Below, in pieces: positions 1-8,672 of a DNA stretch of 64,000 nt (within the stretch, counting starts at the first letter, position 1; each line of letters opens with the position of its first letter). Source of the stretch: an uncultured Oscillospiraceae bacterium. Lineage in GTDB: Bacteria > Bacillota > Clostridia > Oscillospirales > Oscillospiraceae. The DNA lies in assembly GCA_944387065.1 (NCBI GenBank), contig CALXDM010000002.1, forward strand, positions 264,163-328,162, given 5' to 3'. Position numbers and translations under genes: made by a program. The notes under the pieces were generated by a model. That model was not told where the DNA came from. It did no database searches and saw only the letters and a program-made list of their open reading frames with translations.

Positions 1-2304
1 GATCTCGTCCAGCCGGTTGAGAAACTCCGGCCGGAAGGACTGGCGCAGCAGCTGATCCACCTGCTCTTTGGCCTGCTGGCTGATCTCCCCGTCGGAGCCA
101 ATGCCGTCCAGTAGATACTGGCTGCCCAGGTTGGAGGTGAGGATGAGGATGGTGTTCTTGAAGTCCACCGTGCGGCCTTGACTGTCTGTAATTCTTCCAT
201 CATCTAATACTTGTAGTAGTACATTGAACACGTCGGGGTGGGCCTTCTCCACCTCGTCGAAAAGCACCACACTGTATGGGTGGCGGCGCACCGCCTCGGT
301 GAGCTGGCCGCCCTCCTCGTAGCCCACATATCCGGGCGGCGCGCCGATGAGGCGAGACACGGAGAACTTCTCCATATACTCGCTCATGTCGATGCGCACC
401 AGGTTGCGCTCACTGTCAAACAGCGCCTCGGAGAGGGTCTTGGCCAGCTCGGTCTTACCCACACCGGTGGGGCCCAGGAACAGGAACGAGCCGATGGGCT
501 TGTCCGGGTCGGCGATGCCCGCCCGGCTTCTCAAAATGGCCTCGCTCACCAGGCGCACCGCCTCGTCCTGGCCCACCACCCGCCGGTGGAGAATGTCCTC
601 CAAGTGCAGCAGCTTCTCCCGCTCCCCCTCCATGAGCTTGGCCACAGGGATGCCCGTCCACCGCTCCACGATGCGGGCGATCTCCTCTTCGGTGACCTTG
701 TCCCGCAGCAGGGTGTCCTCCTTGGACTGGGCGGCGTACCCCTCCTGCTCCTCCAGCTGTTTCTTGAGGCCGGGGATGGTGCCATACTGTAACTCCGCCG
801 CCTTGTTCAGATCGTACTCCCGCTGGGCCTTCTCCAGCTCAGCGTTGGCTGCCTCCAGCTCCTGGCGCAGCTTTTGCACCTTGCCAATGGCGTTCTTCTC
901 GTTCTCCCACTTGGCCTGTCCGGCGTGAAACTGATCCCGCAGTTCGGCCAGCTCCCGCTGGATGTCGGCCAGGCGGGCCTTGGACAGCTCATCGTCCTCC
1001 TTCTTCAAGGCAGCCTCTTCGATCTCGTGCTGGACGATCTTCCGGGAGATCACATCCAGCTCGGTGGGCATGGAGTCCATCTCGGTGCGGATCAGGGCGC
1101 AGGCCTCGTCCACCAGGTCGATGGCCTTGTCGGGCAGGAAGCGGTCGGTGATATAGCGGTTGCTCAAGGTGGCCGCAGCCACGATGGCCCCGTCGGTGAT
1201 CTTCACCCCGTGGAACACCTCATAGCGTTCCTTCAGCCCCCGCAAGATGCCAATGGCGTCCTCCACCGTGGGCTCGTTGACCATCACGGGCTGGAAGCGC
1301 CGCTCCAGGGCCGCGTCCTTCTCAATATACTGCCGGTACTCGTTCAGGGTGGTGGCCCCGATGCAGTGCAGCTCCCCCCGGGCCAGCATGGGCTTGAGCA
1401 GGTTGCCCGCGTCCATGGCCCCCTCGGTCTTACCCGCGCCCACGATGGTGTGCAGCTCGTCGATGAACAGGATGATCCTGCCCTCCGACTTCTTCACCTC
1501 ATTGAGCACAGCCTTCAGCCGTTCCTCAAACTCGCCCCGGTACTTGGCCCCCGCGATGAGCGCCCCCATATCCAGGGCGAAGATGGTCTTGTCCCGCAGA
1601 CCCGCGGGCACGTCCCCCTTGACGATGCGCTGGGCCAGCCCCTCGGCAATGGCGGTCTTACCCACCCCCGGCTCGCCGATGAGCACGGGGTTGTTCTTGC
1701 TCTTCCGGGACAGGATGCGGATGACGTTGCGGATCTCGTCGTCCCGACCGATGACCGGGTCCAGCTTGTTCTGCCGGGCCCGCTCCACCAGGTCAGAGCC
1801 GTACTTCTTCAGCGCCTCATAGGTCTCCTCCGGATTATCTGAGGTCACCCGCTGGCTGCCCCGCAGGGCGGCCAGGGCCTGCATGACCCCCTCCCGCTCC
1901 ACCCGGTAGGTCTGGAACAGGGACTTTAACGGCCCCTCCGCCGTGTCCAGCAGGGCCAACAGGAGATGCTCCACCGAGACGTACTCGTCCTTCATGCCGG
2001 CGGCGATGGAGACAGCGGCGTTCAACGCCTTGTCCACCCCGCTGGAGACATACACCTTGTCCGCCTCCCGGCCAGAGCCGGACACCTTGGGCAGCTTCTC
2101 CACCTCATGGCGGACGGCAGCCTGGAAGGACTCCACGGTCAGCCCCATATTGGCCAGCAGCTGTGGAATAAAGCCCTCCTGCTGCTCCACCAGGGCGCAG
2201 AGCAGATGGGGCTGTTCGATCTGCTGGTTGCCGTGCTCCACCGCCAGGGCCTGGGCGGCCTGGACGGCCTCCAGCGACTTCTGGGTCAATTGATTCAGGT
2301 TCAT
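1..2304 (-). CDS. clpB: ATP-dependent chaperone ClpB (C-terminus cut by window edge)
   Basis: Hsp100 disaggregase that, with DnaK, pulls proteins out of aggregates in the cytosol. The visible 768 codons begin [10 protein letters not shown] and show an N-terminal Clp repeat domain (about 1-145), a first AAA+ module with Walker A GEPGVGKT near residue 209, the long charged coiled-coil middle domain typical of ClpB rather than ClpC (about 410-530), and a second AAA+ module with GPTGVGKT near residue 610. The reading frame is still open at base 1. Family members are about 860-870 residues, so roughly 100 residues, most of the C-terminal small domain, lie outside. The start at 2304 has a GGGAGG-type ribosome site. 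A perfect CIRCE operator lies about 100 bases upstream, so heat-shock control by HrcA is likely. Confidence 0.97.
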   Translation of the reverse strand, partial: MNLNQLTQKSLEAVQAAQALAVEHGNQQIEQPHLLCALVEQQEGFIPQLLANMGLTVESFQAAVRHEVEKLPKVSGSGREADKVYVSSGVDKALNAAVSIAAGMKDEYVSVEHLLLALLDTAEGPLKSLFQTYRVEREGVMQALAALRGSQRVTSDNPEETYEALKKYGSDLVERARQNKLDPVIGRDDEIRNVIRILSRKSKNNPVLIGEPGVGKTAIAEGLAQRIVKGDVPAGLRDKTIFALDMGALIAGAKYRGEFEERLKAVLNEVKKSEGRIILFIDELHTIVGAGKTEGAMDAGNLLKPMLARGELHCIGATTLNEYRQYIEKDAALERRFQPVMVNEPTVEDAIGILRGLKERYEVFHGVKITDGAIVAAATLSNRYITDRFLPDKAIDLVDEACALIRTEMDSMPTELDVISRKIVQHEIEEAALKKEDDELSKARLADIQRELAELRDQFHAGQAKWENEKNAIGKVQKLRQELEAANAELEKAQREYDLNKAAELQYGTIPGLKKQLEEQEGYAAQSKEDTLLRDKVTEEEIARIVERWTGIPVAKLMEGEREKLLHLEDILHRRVVGQDEAVRLVSEAILRSRAGIADPDKPIGSFLFLGPTGVGKTELAKTLSEALFDSERNLVRIDMSEYMEKFSVSRLIGAPPGYVGYEEGGQLTEAVRRHPYSVVLFDEVEKAHPDVFNVLLQVLDDGRITDSQGRTVDFKNTILILTSNLGSQYLLDGIGSDGEISQQAKEQVDQLLRQSFRPEFLNRLDEI

Positions 2305-2403
2305 GAAACTTCCCTCCCAACCTGGCCGGAACCCCGGCCAAAACTGTTGTTTGAGCTTAGTATACTCCTTTCCCAGGGGTTTTCATGAACGCACTGTAAA
2401 CAA

Positions 2404-2430
2404 TTAGCACTCTCAGAACGAGAGTGCTAA
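2404..2430 (-). promoter_or_regulatory. CIRCE operator (HrcA binding site) for clpB
   Basis: TTAGCACTC, nine bases, GAGTGCTAA: a perfect match to the CIRCE inverted repeat bound by the heat-shock repressor HrcA. It lies 100 bases upstream of the clpB start, with a possible -10 TATACT at 2359-2364. The stop codon of the upstream glycosyltransferase gene (2413-2415) falls inside the spacer, so the operator doubles as the last codons of that gene. Confidence 0.95.
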
Positions 2431-4017
2431 TTCCTCGTGGGTCGAAACGCTCCCCTCCTGCCAGGCCACGGCGTAGCCGTCAAAGACCACCGTCTGATAG
2501 CCCGCCGCCGCCAGCTCTCCCGCCCGGCCCGCAGGGATGAGGTAGGCCGTATCCCCCTCCAGCGCCCCGTAGTCGATGCCGAAGGTGTACCGGCCAAAGC
2601 CGGCCACATCCAGGAAGGCAGCCGGGCCTCCGGCGTAGTCCACGCTGGCGGCGTATACCTCGTGGGGCGTCTGGTCATAGAAGAGGATCTGGGAATAGTA
2701 GACGCTGTCGTCCACCGCTACCCGGTCAAACCCCTGCTGTTTGACGAAGCCCACCGCCTGCCCCACCCCCTGGCGGAAGTGGAGAGCAGTCTCATCGTTG
2801 TAGCTGGTAAAGTACACCCCGGCAAAGGCCAGGAAGCAGCAGGCGTAGGCCGCCGCCGTCAGGGCGGGAACCAGGCGGAGGCGCCGGCACAGCCGGAATA
2901 GCTCGTCCACCCCAGCGGTGATGAAGACCAGGGTGTAGAAGTGCAGGGCGTTGACCCGGTTGATGCTCACGTCGTAGAACATCAGCCCAATGAGCACCGC
3001 GCCCAGCGCACCCAGCAGCACCAGGCACTCCCAGCACACCCGCCGGGCCCGCAGCGCCTCCGCCGCCCCCCGGACCAGCCGCACTGTCCCCAGCAGCTGG
3101 AAGGGCAAACTGATGGGGTAGAACATGCCAAAGCCCTCCATGGCGTTCCAGGGCAGGAAGTCCCGCTGGAGAAAGATCACATTGCCCAGATCCCAGTAGG
3201 AATGGGTGGAAAACAGATTGCGCCAGCTCAGATCACCGCCCCGCATGGCCGACAGCTTTGGGGCGGAGAACCAGGGGGTGACGATCTCGTCGATCACGTT
3301 CAAGTTGACCAGCAAAAACAGCAGCAGGGGCAGGGCCAGCAGGAACAGTAGCCCCACCGCCGGCAGCAAGTGGCGCAGGGGGAAGCGCCGGCCGGACAAC
3401 AGCAGGTATGCCCCCCACCCGCACAAGGTGAGGGGGACCACCGCCCAGGTGATGGCATAGGCGTACAGCGACACGCCGTAGGCCGCCGCGCTGGCTAGGA
3501 GGAACCGGCTGTCCTCCAGCGCGCGCACCAGGAAGTAGAAGCCGAACAGCAGAAAGGCGGGGGCCAGATTGGACTCCAGCCCCCACCGGCTGAGCAGGAT
3601 ATGCCAGGGGGAGATGGCCAGCAGCCCCAGCCCGATCAGGGCCGCCCGCCGGGAAATCATGCGCCGCAGCAGGTCGTAAAACACGGGCATGGACAGGCAG
3701 GCGCACAGCAGCTGGGGCAGGCGCACGGCAGCCTCAGTGGGGCCTAGCAGGGCCACAAAGGGAATGGCCAGATAGCTCTCCAGCACATTCATCCCGCTGC
3801 CCCAGGAGATGAAGTAGCAGGGAAAGGGATAGCCCCAGGAGTCCACTCCATAGGTGAGCAGGCTGTACGCCTCGTAGCCGGCGAAGGCCTCATCCTGATT
3901 GAATCCGGCAGGGACGGCGCCAAATGCGACCAAGCGCACCAACACCCCCAGCAGGATCAGCCCCAGAGGCAGCCACCGCCCCACCCGCGCCCGCCAGCCG
4001 GGCCCGGCCAGGGTCAT
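2413..4017 (-). CDS. GT-C fold glycosyltransferase, family 39-like membrane protein
   Basis: A 534-residue polytopic membrane protein. After a short N-terminal arm and first membrane helix comes the extracytoplasmic loop motif FNQDEAFAGYEAYS, whose acidic residues resemble the catalytic loop of GT39/ArnT-like mannosyl- and arabinosyl-transferases. About ten further hydrophobic segments follow, then a soluble C-terminal domain (about 420-534). Such enzymes move a sugar from a lipid carrier to protein or glycan on the outer face of the membrane; donor and acceptor cannot be read here. The start at 4017 overlaps the stop of the Rrf2 gene by four bases (ATGA), implying coupled translation. An open frame extends further upstream but lies inside the Rrf2 gene. 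The last codons form half of the CIRCE operator. Confidence 0.8.
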   Translation of the reverse strand: MTLAGPGWRARVGRWLPLGLILLGVLVRLVAFGAVPAGFNQDEAFAGYEAYSLLTYGVDSWGYPFPCYFISWGSGMNVLESYLAIPFVALLGPTEAAVRLPQLLCACLSMPVFYDLLRRMISRRAALIGLGLLAISPWHILLSRWGLESNLAPAFLLFGFYFLVRALEDSRFLLASAAAYGVSLYAYAITWAVVPLTLCGWGAYLLLSGRRFPLRHLLPAVGLLFLLALPLLLFLLVNLNVIDEIVTPWFSAPKLSAMRGGDLSWRNLFSTHSYWDLGNVIFLQRDFLPWNAMEGFGMFYPISLPFQLLGTVRLVRGAAEALRARRVCWECLVLLGALGAVLIGLMFYDVSINRVNALHFYTLVFITAGVDELFRLCRRLRLVPALTAAAYACCFLAFAGVYFTSYNDETALHFRQGVGQAVGFVKQQGFDRVAVDDSVYYSQILFYDQTPHEVYAASVDYAGGPAAFLDVAGFGRYTFGIDYGALEGDTAYLIPAGRAGELAAAGYQTVVFDGYAVAWQEGSVSTHEELALSF

Positions 4018-4460
4018 GCCAGCTCGGCCGGAGCGGAAAAGTCCTCCAGCTTGCTGCGCTGGCGCTCCACCAGATCGGCCAAGGTGGTTCTGTCCACCAC
4101 CTGGGACACCGCCCGGTGGATCTCCTGCCACAGCTCCACGGTGACGCACTGGTCGCACCGATCGCAGAACTCCGCGTCGGTGGCGCACTCCACCGGGGCC
4201 AGGTCCCCCTCCAGCGGGCGCAGGATCTCCCCCACGGTATACTCCTCCGGCCGGCGGGTGAGCCGGTAGCCCCCTCCCGCGCCCCGGATCGCCCGCACCA
4301 GGCCCACCCGGGCCAGGGGGGTGACGATCTGCTCTAAGTACTTATCGCTCAGCTGCTGGCGCTGGGCCACGTCCCGCAGGGAAATCGGGCGGCCCCGGTC
4401 ATGCATCGCCAGGTCCACCATCAGGCGCAGGGCGTATCTTCCCTTTGTGGAAATCTTCAT
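4014..4460 (-). CDS. Rrf2 family transcriptional regulator with four cysteines
   Basis: A 148-residue winged-helix regulator of the Rrf2/IscR/CymR family. The N-terminus MKISTKGRYALRLMVDLA and the recognition region around IRGAGGGYRLTR are diagnostic. Residues 92-105 contain Cys92, Cys99, Cys102 and Cys105, close to the three-cysteine Fe-S ligand pattern of IscR and NsrR, so an Fe-S sensing form is plausible. No cysteine desulfurase or iscU gene lies beside it, which argues against a standard IscR. It is the first gene of a two-gene unit with the glycosyltransferase (ATGA overlap). An inverted repeat in its own promoter suggests autoregulation. Confidence 0.9.
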   Translation of the reverse strand: MKISTKGRYALRLMVDLAMHDRGRPISLRDVAQRQQLSDKYLEQIVTPLARVGLVRAIRGAGGGYRLTRRPEEYTVGEILRPLEGDLAPVECATDAEFCDRCDQCVTVELWQEIHRAVSQVVDRTTLADLVERQRSKLEDFSAPAELA

Positions 4461-4488
4461 TCCCGATCACCTCAATTCTCTTATCCCT

Positions 4489-4517
4489 AAAATACCATGA
4501 TCTCGGTATGATTTCAA
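4489..4517 (-). promoter_or_regulatory. Promoter of the Rrf2 gene with internal inverted repeat
   Basis: On the minus strand, -35 TTGAAA (4512-4517), a 17-base spacer and -10 TATTTT (4489-4494) precede the Rrf2 start at 4460. The spacer holds the inverted repeat ATACC-N8-GGTAT (4492-4509), a likely operator for the Rrf2 protein itself. Confidence 0.65.
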
Positions 4518-4541
4518 GGGGGGAGTTTTCCCAGGGGCTAT

Positions 4542-4570
4542 TTGCGCTTTTACGGAAACTATGGTATACT
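4542..4570 (+). promoter_or_regulatory. Promoter of the DEAD-box helicase gene
   Basis: TTGCGC (4542-4547), a 17-base spacer and TATACT (4565-4570) lie just upstream of the helicase ribosome site at 4601-4608. The position of this promoter rules out the ATG at 4561 as the start. Confidence 0.6.
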
Positions 4571-4614
4571 ATCCAAACTACCTTGTCAATCCGGCCAAAG
4601 AGAGGGAGTGCGTC

Positions 4615-5817
4615 ATGGAAATCAACGGCGAAGTGGTATCGGACATCTACGATTACGCGGACATGGATCTGTCAGAGGCCACCCGGAAGGCCCTGGCGCA
4701 CAAAGGCTACACCCGGGCCACCGCCATCCAGGGCGGGGCCATCCCCTTCTTCCTGCAGTGGCGGGACGTGGTGGCCAAGGCCCCCACGGGCACGGGTAAG
4801 ACCTATGCCTTTGGCATACCCATGGTGGAGCATGTGGACCCGGAGTCCGACCAGATCCAGGGCCTGATCTTGGCCCCCACCCGGGAACTGGCTCTCCAGA
4901 TCCGGGATGAGCTGCGGGATCTGTGCGCCTTCCGGGATGGGGTGCGGGTGGTGTGCCTATACGGGGGACAGCCCATCGACAAGCAGATCACCCAGCTGAA
5001 GCACAACCCCCAGATCGTGGTGGCCACCCCCGGCCGGCTCATGGATCACATGAAGCGGCGCACCGTGCGGCTGGACGGGGTGCAGACGGTGGTGCTGGAC
5101 GAGGCCGACCGGATGCTGGACATGGGCTTTATCCAGGACGTGACCCGCATCCTGGACCAGATCCCCCACCGGCGTAACCTGGGGCTGTTTTCGGCCACCA
5201 TCAGCCGGGAGGTGATGGACATCTCCTGGGTGTACCAACGGGACCCGGCGGAGATCACCGTGCGCCCGGTGGAGGACAACCGCCCGGACATCCAGCAATA
5301 TCAAGTGGAGCTAGCCGGACGGGAGCAAAAGCTAGACACCCTGCTGGCCCTGCTCCAGGCCGGGGGCTACGAGCGGGCCATCGCCTTTTGCAACACCAAG
5401 AACATGGCCGACCGGCTGGCCGGGCTGCTGCAGATGCGAGGGGTAACCTGCCAGGCCATCCACGGGGACATCCAGCAGCGTCTGCGGGAGCAGACCCTGA
5501 AGCGCTTCCGGGAGGGCAAGCTGCAAGTGCTAGCCGCCACCGATGTGGCGGCCCGGGGGCTGGACATTGACGATGTGGACGCGGTGTTCAACTACGACGT
5601 GCCCGACGAGCAGGAGGCCTACGTCCACCGCATCGGCCGCACCGGCCGGGCCAAGAAGCATGGGGTGGCCTACACCCTGGTGGCCACCGTCACCGAGTCG
5701 GTGAAGATGAGGGACATCGCCCGGAACACCCGTATGGATATCCGCCTGCTCAAGTACGACCAAGACGGCTGCCTGACCCTGGTAGATTCCGCCCCCGGCG
5801 GGGAGCATCCGGCATAA
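4615..5817 (+). CDS. DEAD/DEAH-box ATP-dependent RNA helicase
   Basis: A 400-residue RNA helicase core without a long C-terminal extension. Motifs in order: Q-motif region (GYTRATAIQ), Walker A APTGTGKT, PTREL, TPGR, the DEAD box in VLDEADRMLDMGF, FSATI, and in domain 2 ATDVAARGLD and HRIGRTGR. It unwinds short RNA duplexes, probably in ribosome assembly or RNA decay like CshA/DbpA. The start at 4615 is chosen because AGAGGGAG lies 6-7 bases before it and the upstream in-frame ATG at 4561 lies inside the promoter. Divergent from the Rrf2 gene. Confidence 0.95.
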   Translation: MEINGEVVSDIYDYADMDLSEATRKALAHKGYTRATAIQGGAIPFFLQWRDVVAKAPTGTGKTYAFGIPMVEHVDPESDQIQGLILAPTRELALQIRDELRDLCAFRDGVRVVCLYGGQPIDKQITQLKHNPQIVVATPGRLMDHMKRRTVRLDGVQTVVLDEADRMLDMGFIQDVTRILDQIPHRRNLGLFSATISREVMDISWVYQRDPAEITVRPVEDNRPDIQQYQVELAGREQKLDTLLALLQAGGYERAIAFCNTKNMADRLAGLLQMRGVTCQAIHGDIQQRLREQTLKRFREGKLQVLAATDVAARGLDIDDVDAVFNYDVPDEQEAYVHRIGRTGRAKKHGVAYTLVATVTESVKMRDIARNTRMDIRLLKYDQDGCLTLVDSAPGGEHPA

Positions 5818-5895
5818 GGGCAGGGGCCTTGGCCGTCGAGGAAACTTCCTCATGCCCCTTCTGGGGCGGACTGACTTAACTGGGAGGGACGCGCC

Positions 5896-6672
5896 ATGAT
5901 CCTTCGCGTGCTGGCAGTAGGCGACGTGGTGGGGGAGTCCGGGCTGGACTTCCTGTGCCGCCACCTGCCCGCCCTACGCAAGCTCCACGGGATCCACTTC
6001 ACCGTGGTCAACGGGGAGAACGCGGCCAGCAACGGCCTGCTGCCCGACCAGGCCCAGGCCATCCTGAACGCCGGAGCGGATGTGATTACCCTGGGCAATC
6101 ACACCTGGGACAAGCGGCAGATCGTCCCACTGCTGGACGAGTGCCCCTACCTGCTACGCCCGGCCAACTACACCGCCCGGGCCCCCGGCCGGGGCTGGGG
6201 GATCTTCGACGGGCCCCAGGGCCTGCGCCTGCGGGTAGTCAACCTCATCGGCCGGTGGGGAATGGACAGCAACTTCGACAACCCCTTCTCCACCGTGGAC
6301 GCCATCTTGGCCCAGGGGGAGGCGGAGCTCACCCTGGCTGACTTTCACGGCGAAGCCACCAGCGAAAAGGGGGCCATGGCCTGGCACCTGGACGGCCGGG
6401 CCCAGGCCCTTTGGGGCACCCACACCCACGTGCCCACCGCCGACTGCCAGGTATTGCCCCAGGGTTTGGGCTTCGTCACCGACCTGGGCATGACCGGGCC
6501 CACCCAGTCGGTGATCGGCATCCGGCCCGAGCAGGCGGTCAATCGCTTCCTGGGCGGCCTGCCCCAGCGGTTCCAGCCAGCCCCCGGCCCCTGCCGGATG
6601 GACGCGGTCCTCTTCGAGGTGGACACCGCCCAGCGCCAGTGCATCGGGGTGCGCCGGGTGGATATCTGCTAA
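5896..6672 (+). CDS. ymdB: YmdB family metallophosphoesterase
   Basis: 258 residues, normal for the YmdB family of calcineurin-like phosphoesterases (B. subtilis YmdB, a 2',3'-cyclic nucleotide phosphodiesterase linked to biofilm and sporulation decisions). Metal ligands are visible as GDVVGESG at the N-terminus, VVNGENAA, TLGNHTWD and later GTHTHVPTAD. A GGGAGGG ribosome site precedes the ATG. It lies 78 bases behind the helicase with no clear terminator between, so the two are probably cotranscribed. A hairpin follows at 6707. Confidence 0.93.
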   Translation: MILRVLAVGDVVGESGLDFLCRHLPALRKLHGIHFTVVNGENAASNGLLPDQAQAILNAGADVITLGNHTWDKRQIVPLLDECPYLLRPANYTARAPGRGWGIFDGPQGLRLRVVNLIGRWGMDSNFDNPFSTVDAILAQGEAELTLADFHGEATSEKGAMAWHLDGRAQALWGTHTHVPTADCQVLPQGLGFVTDLGMTGPTQSVIGIRPEQAVNRFLGGLPQRFQPAPGPCRMDAVLFEVDTAQRQCIGVRRVDIC

Positions 6673-6706
6673 GCCCCCCGGAAGCCTGCCTACCCTCCTG
6701 ATCAAT

Positions 6707-6744
6707 GCCCTTGCCCCTTCCCTGTCGGGATCTGGGGCAAGGGC
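6707..6744 (+). terminator. Probable terminator after ymdB
   Basis: GCCCTTGCCCC (6707-6717) pairs with GGGGCAAGGGC (6734-6744) in an 11-base perfect stem, followed by a weak T-rich tract TATTATAGT. Confidence 0.6.
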
Positions 6745-6850
6745 TATTATAGTCCGTTTTATGGGACTTCTCCTTTGCTATCCTATCCCCAGAAGGAAGC
6801 AAAAGCCCCCTTGGCCCCCGGGCCGGGCGGGACGGAAAGGAGGGGTTTCC

Positions 6851-6967
6851 ATGTACGAGATCCGGCAGGTACGCGGCCATGTGGAGGTCTATCTGAACGG
6901 CCGCTTCTGCTTCTCGGCCGACACCCGCAGCGAGGCCCAGGCCGAGCTGGACGCCCTCATCGCCTGA
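6851..6967 (+). CDS. Small conserved-looking hypothetical protein (38 aa)
   Basis: A 38-residue protein beginning MYEIRQVRGHVEVYLNG and ending AQAELDALIA. The very strong ribosome site AAAGGAGGGG, six bases before the ATG, and a dedicated terminator at 7098 support a real gene. Its alternating hydrophobic pattern suggests a short beta-hairpin followed by a helix. No function is assigned. In-frame codons upstream of 6851 read through the intergenic region and lack a ribosome site, so they were not used. Confidence 0.65.
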   Translation: MYEIRQVRGHVEVYLNGRFCFSADTRSEAQAELDALIA

Positions 6968-7097
6968 GCGGCCCGGCCTGTGGCCGCCGCATTCACGTTT
7001 GAGGGTGGGTTTAGAGTTATAGCCGGTATGCTAATGCAAACAGCTTCCGATCCGCCCAGCCCCATCCCTTCTCCCCCTGGGCCAGGGATCCAGCAGG

Positions 7098-7140
7098 CCG
7101 CGGAGGGCCGCCTGCCGGCAGCCCTCCGCGGGTGTTTTTT
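7098..7140 (+). terminator. Rho-independent terminator after the 38-aa gene
   Basis: CCGCGGAGGGC (7098-7108) pairs perfectly with GCCCTCCGCGG (7121-7131) and is followed by GTGTTTTTT. On the opposite strand no U-tract follows, so it serves plus-strand transcripts only. Confidence 0.85.
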
Positions 7141-7167
7141 GTCCTGTTGGGATCAATGGGGTACGGC

Positions 7168-8529
7168 TCAGCCGAAGAAGTAGTCCCAGGGGTCAAAGTA
7201 GCCCTGGCCACCGTTGACGCTTCCCGTCTGCTGGGGCGCGGGGTCGGATGGCTCCTCCTGCTGGCTCTGGGTGGTGCTGGTCTGCTCGTCAAAGGTCAGG
7301 GACAGCTCCAGGGTCTCCCCAGAGCGGTACACCGTCACCGTCACCGTGTCCCCCGCCCGGTAGGAGTTCTTCACCGAGGTGAGCTGGGCCACGCCGGTGA
7401 TCTCGGTGTCGTCAATGGCGGTGATGATGTCCCCGGGCCGGATGCCAGCGGTCTCGGCACAGGAGCCCTCTTCCACGCTGTTCACATATACCCCCGCAGG
7501 CCAGCCAAAGGTCTGCCTGTGCTGCTCGGTCACATCCGTGGGGGACAGGATGCCCATGTAGGGCCGGCCGGTGACATAACCGTACTCCATGTAGTCGGTG
7601 ATGATGTCGATCACATCGTTGATGGGGATGGCAAAGCCGATGCCCTCAATGGAAGCGGTGGAGCTGTCCCCATTGTTGGACAGCTTAGCCGAGGTGATGC
7701 CCACCACCCGGCCATACCGGTCGAACAGGGGGCCGCCGGAGTTGCCAGAGTTGATGGTGCAGTCGGTCTGGATCATGTTCATCACGGTGCCGTCGCTCAT
7801 GGTCACCGAGCGGCCAACCCCGGAGACATAGCCCGAGGTCTGGGAGAAGGAGTAGCTACCCAGGGCGTTTCCAATGGTGGACACCTGCTCACCCACGATC
7901 AGGCTGTCCGAATCGCCCAGCACCACCGGCTTCAGTCCGGTGACGTCGATCTTCAGCACCGCCACGTCGTTGAGCTCCTCCCCACCGATGTAGGACGCGT
8001 CATAGCTCTCCCCGTTGTTCAGCGTCACCCGGATGGAGGAGGCCCCGTCCACCACATGGTAATTGGTGACGATGTAGCCGTCCTGGCTGATGATGAAGCC
8101 CGATCCGGCGGAGGTGGCCTGATACTGCTGCCAGCCCTGCTGCACGGTGGTCTGGGCATTGATGTTCACGCAGGAGTCCACGTAGGAGGCGTAGATCTCC
8201 TCCAGGCTCATCTCGCTCAATCCGTCGGCCTGCTGGATGCTCACCTGGGTGGTGGGCGTGTTGTTCTGGTAGATGGTGGTGGAGCCGGAGTGGCCGCCGG
8301 ACAGGGCCTGATAGGCCGCCGCGCCGCCCACCCCCGCGCCGCCGCCCACCAGGGCACAACACAGCACCAGGGCCACTGCCTTACCCGCGCCTGCCTTCCC
8401 CTTGGCCTTCTTGGGCCGGGGCGAGGCTGGCCCCTGGGAATCTGGCTGGTAGTTGTAGCTATAATGGTAGGTGGAGCCGTTGTCCGGCCCGAACCCACCG
8501 TAGCCGCTGCGGTTGTTGTCTTCGTACAT
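7168..8529 (-). CDS. HtrA/DegP-type membrane-anchored serine protease with PDZ domain
   Basis: 453 residues: a low-complexity Gly/Tyr/Asn-rich cytoplasmic N-terminus, one membrane helix (about 48-72), a trypsin-like domain with His in TNYHVVDG, Asp in NDVAVLKID and Ser in GNSGGPLFD, then a single PDZ domain (about 330-415) and a Gln/Pro-rich tail. It degrades or refolds misfolded exported proteins outside the membrane. The ATG at 8529 is preferred over the GTG at 8538 because AAGGAG lies eight bases before the ATG but would overlap the GTG. Monocistronic, with its own promoter. Confidence 0.95.
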   Translation of the reverse strand: MYEDNNRSGYGGFGPDNGSTYHYSYNYQPDSQGPASPRPKKAKGKAGAGKAVALVLCCALVGGGAGVGGAAAYQALSGGHSGSTTIYQNNTPTTQVSIQQADGLSEMSLEEIYASYVDSCVNINAQTTVQQGWQQYQATSAGSGFIISQDGYIVTNYHVVDGASSIRVTLNNGESYDASYIGGEELNDVAVLKIDVTGLKPVVLGDSDSLIVGEQVSTIGNALGSYSFSQTSGYVSGVGRSVTMSDGTVMNMIQTDCTINSGNSGGPLFDRYGRVVGITSAKLSNNGDSSTASIEGIGFAIPINDVIDIITDYMEYGYVTGRPYMGILSPTDVTEQHRQTFGWPAGVYVNSVEEGSCAETAGIRPGDIITAIDDTEITGVAQLTSVKNSYRAGDTVTVTVYRSGETLELSLTFDEQTSTTQSQQEEPSDPAPQQTGSVNGGQGYFDPWDYFFG

Positions 8530-8600
8530 TGCGCTCACTCCTTCTGGGATGGGGACGTCCCCGACCGTCTATTTGGTTTACGTGTTCAGCATAGCCAAGA

Positions 8601-8629
8601 AATATGTCCATAGTATGACACAGTTCCAA
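8601..8629 (-). promoter_or_regulatory. Candidate promoter of the HtrA gene
   Basis: Minus-strand -35 TTGGAA (8624-8629), 17-base spacer, -10 CATATT (8601-8606), about 70 bases upstream of the start. A second weaker possibility (TTCAAA to CATACT) overlaps it. Confidence 0.45.
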
Positions 8630-8672
8630 ATTGATTTTGAACAATCACTGAACGGTTTTTGAAGCGGGCCGA

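Noticed and set aside
874..1842. Plus-strand open frame across clpB
   Set aside because: Antisense to clpB, which shows all family motifs.
7132..8613. Long plus-strand open frame across the HtrA gene
   Set aside because: Antisense to an intact protease with full catalytic triad; begins inside a terminator T-run.
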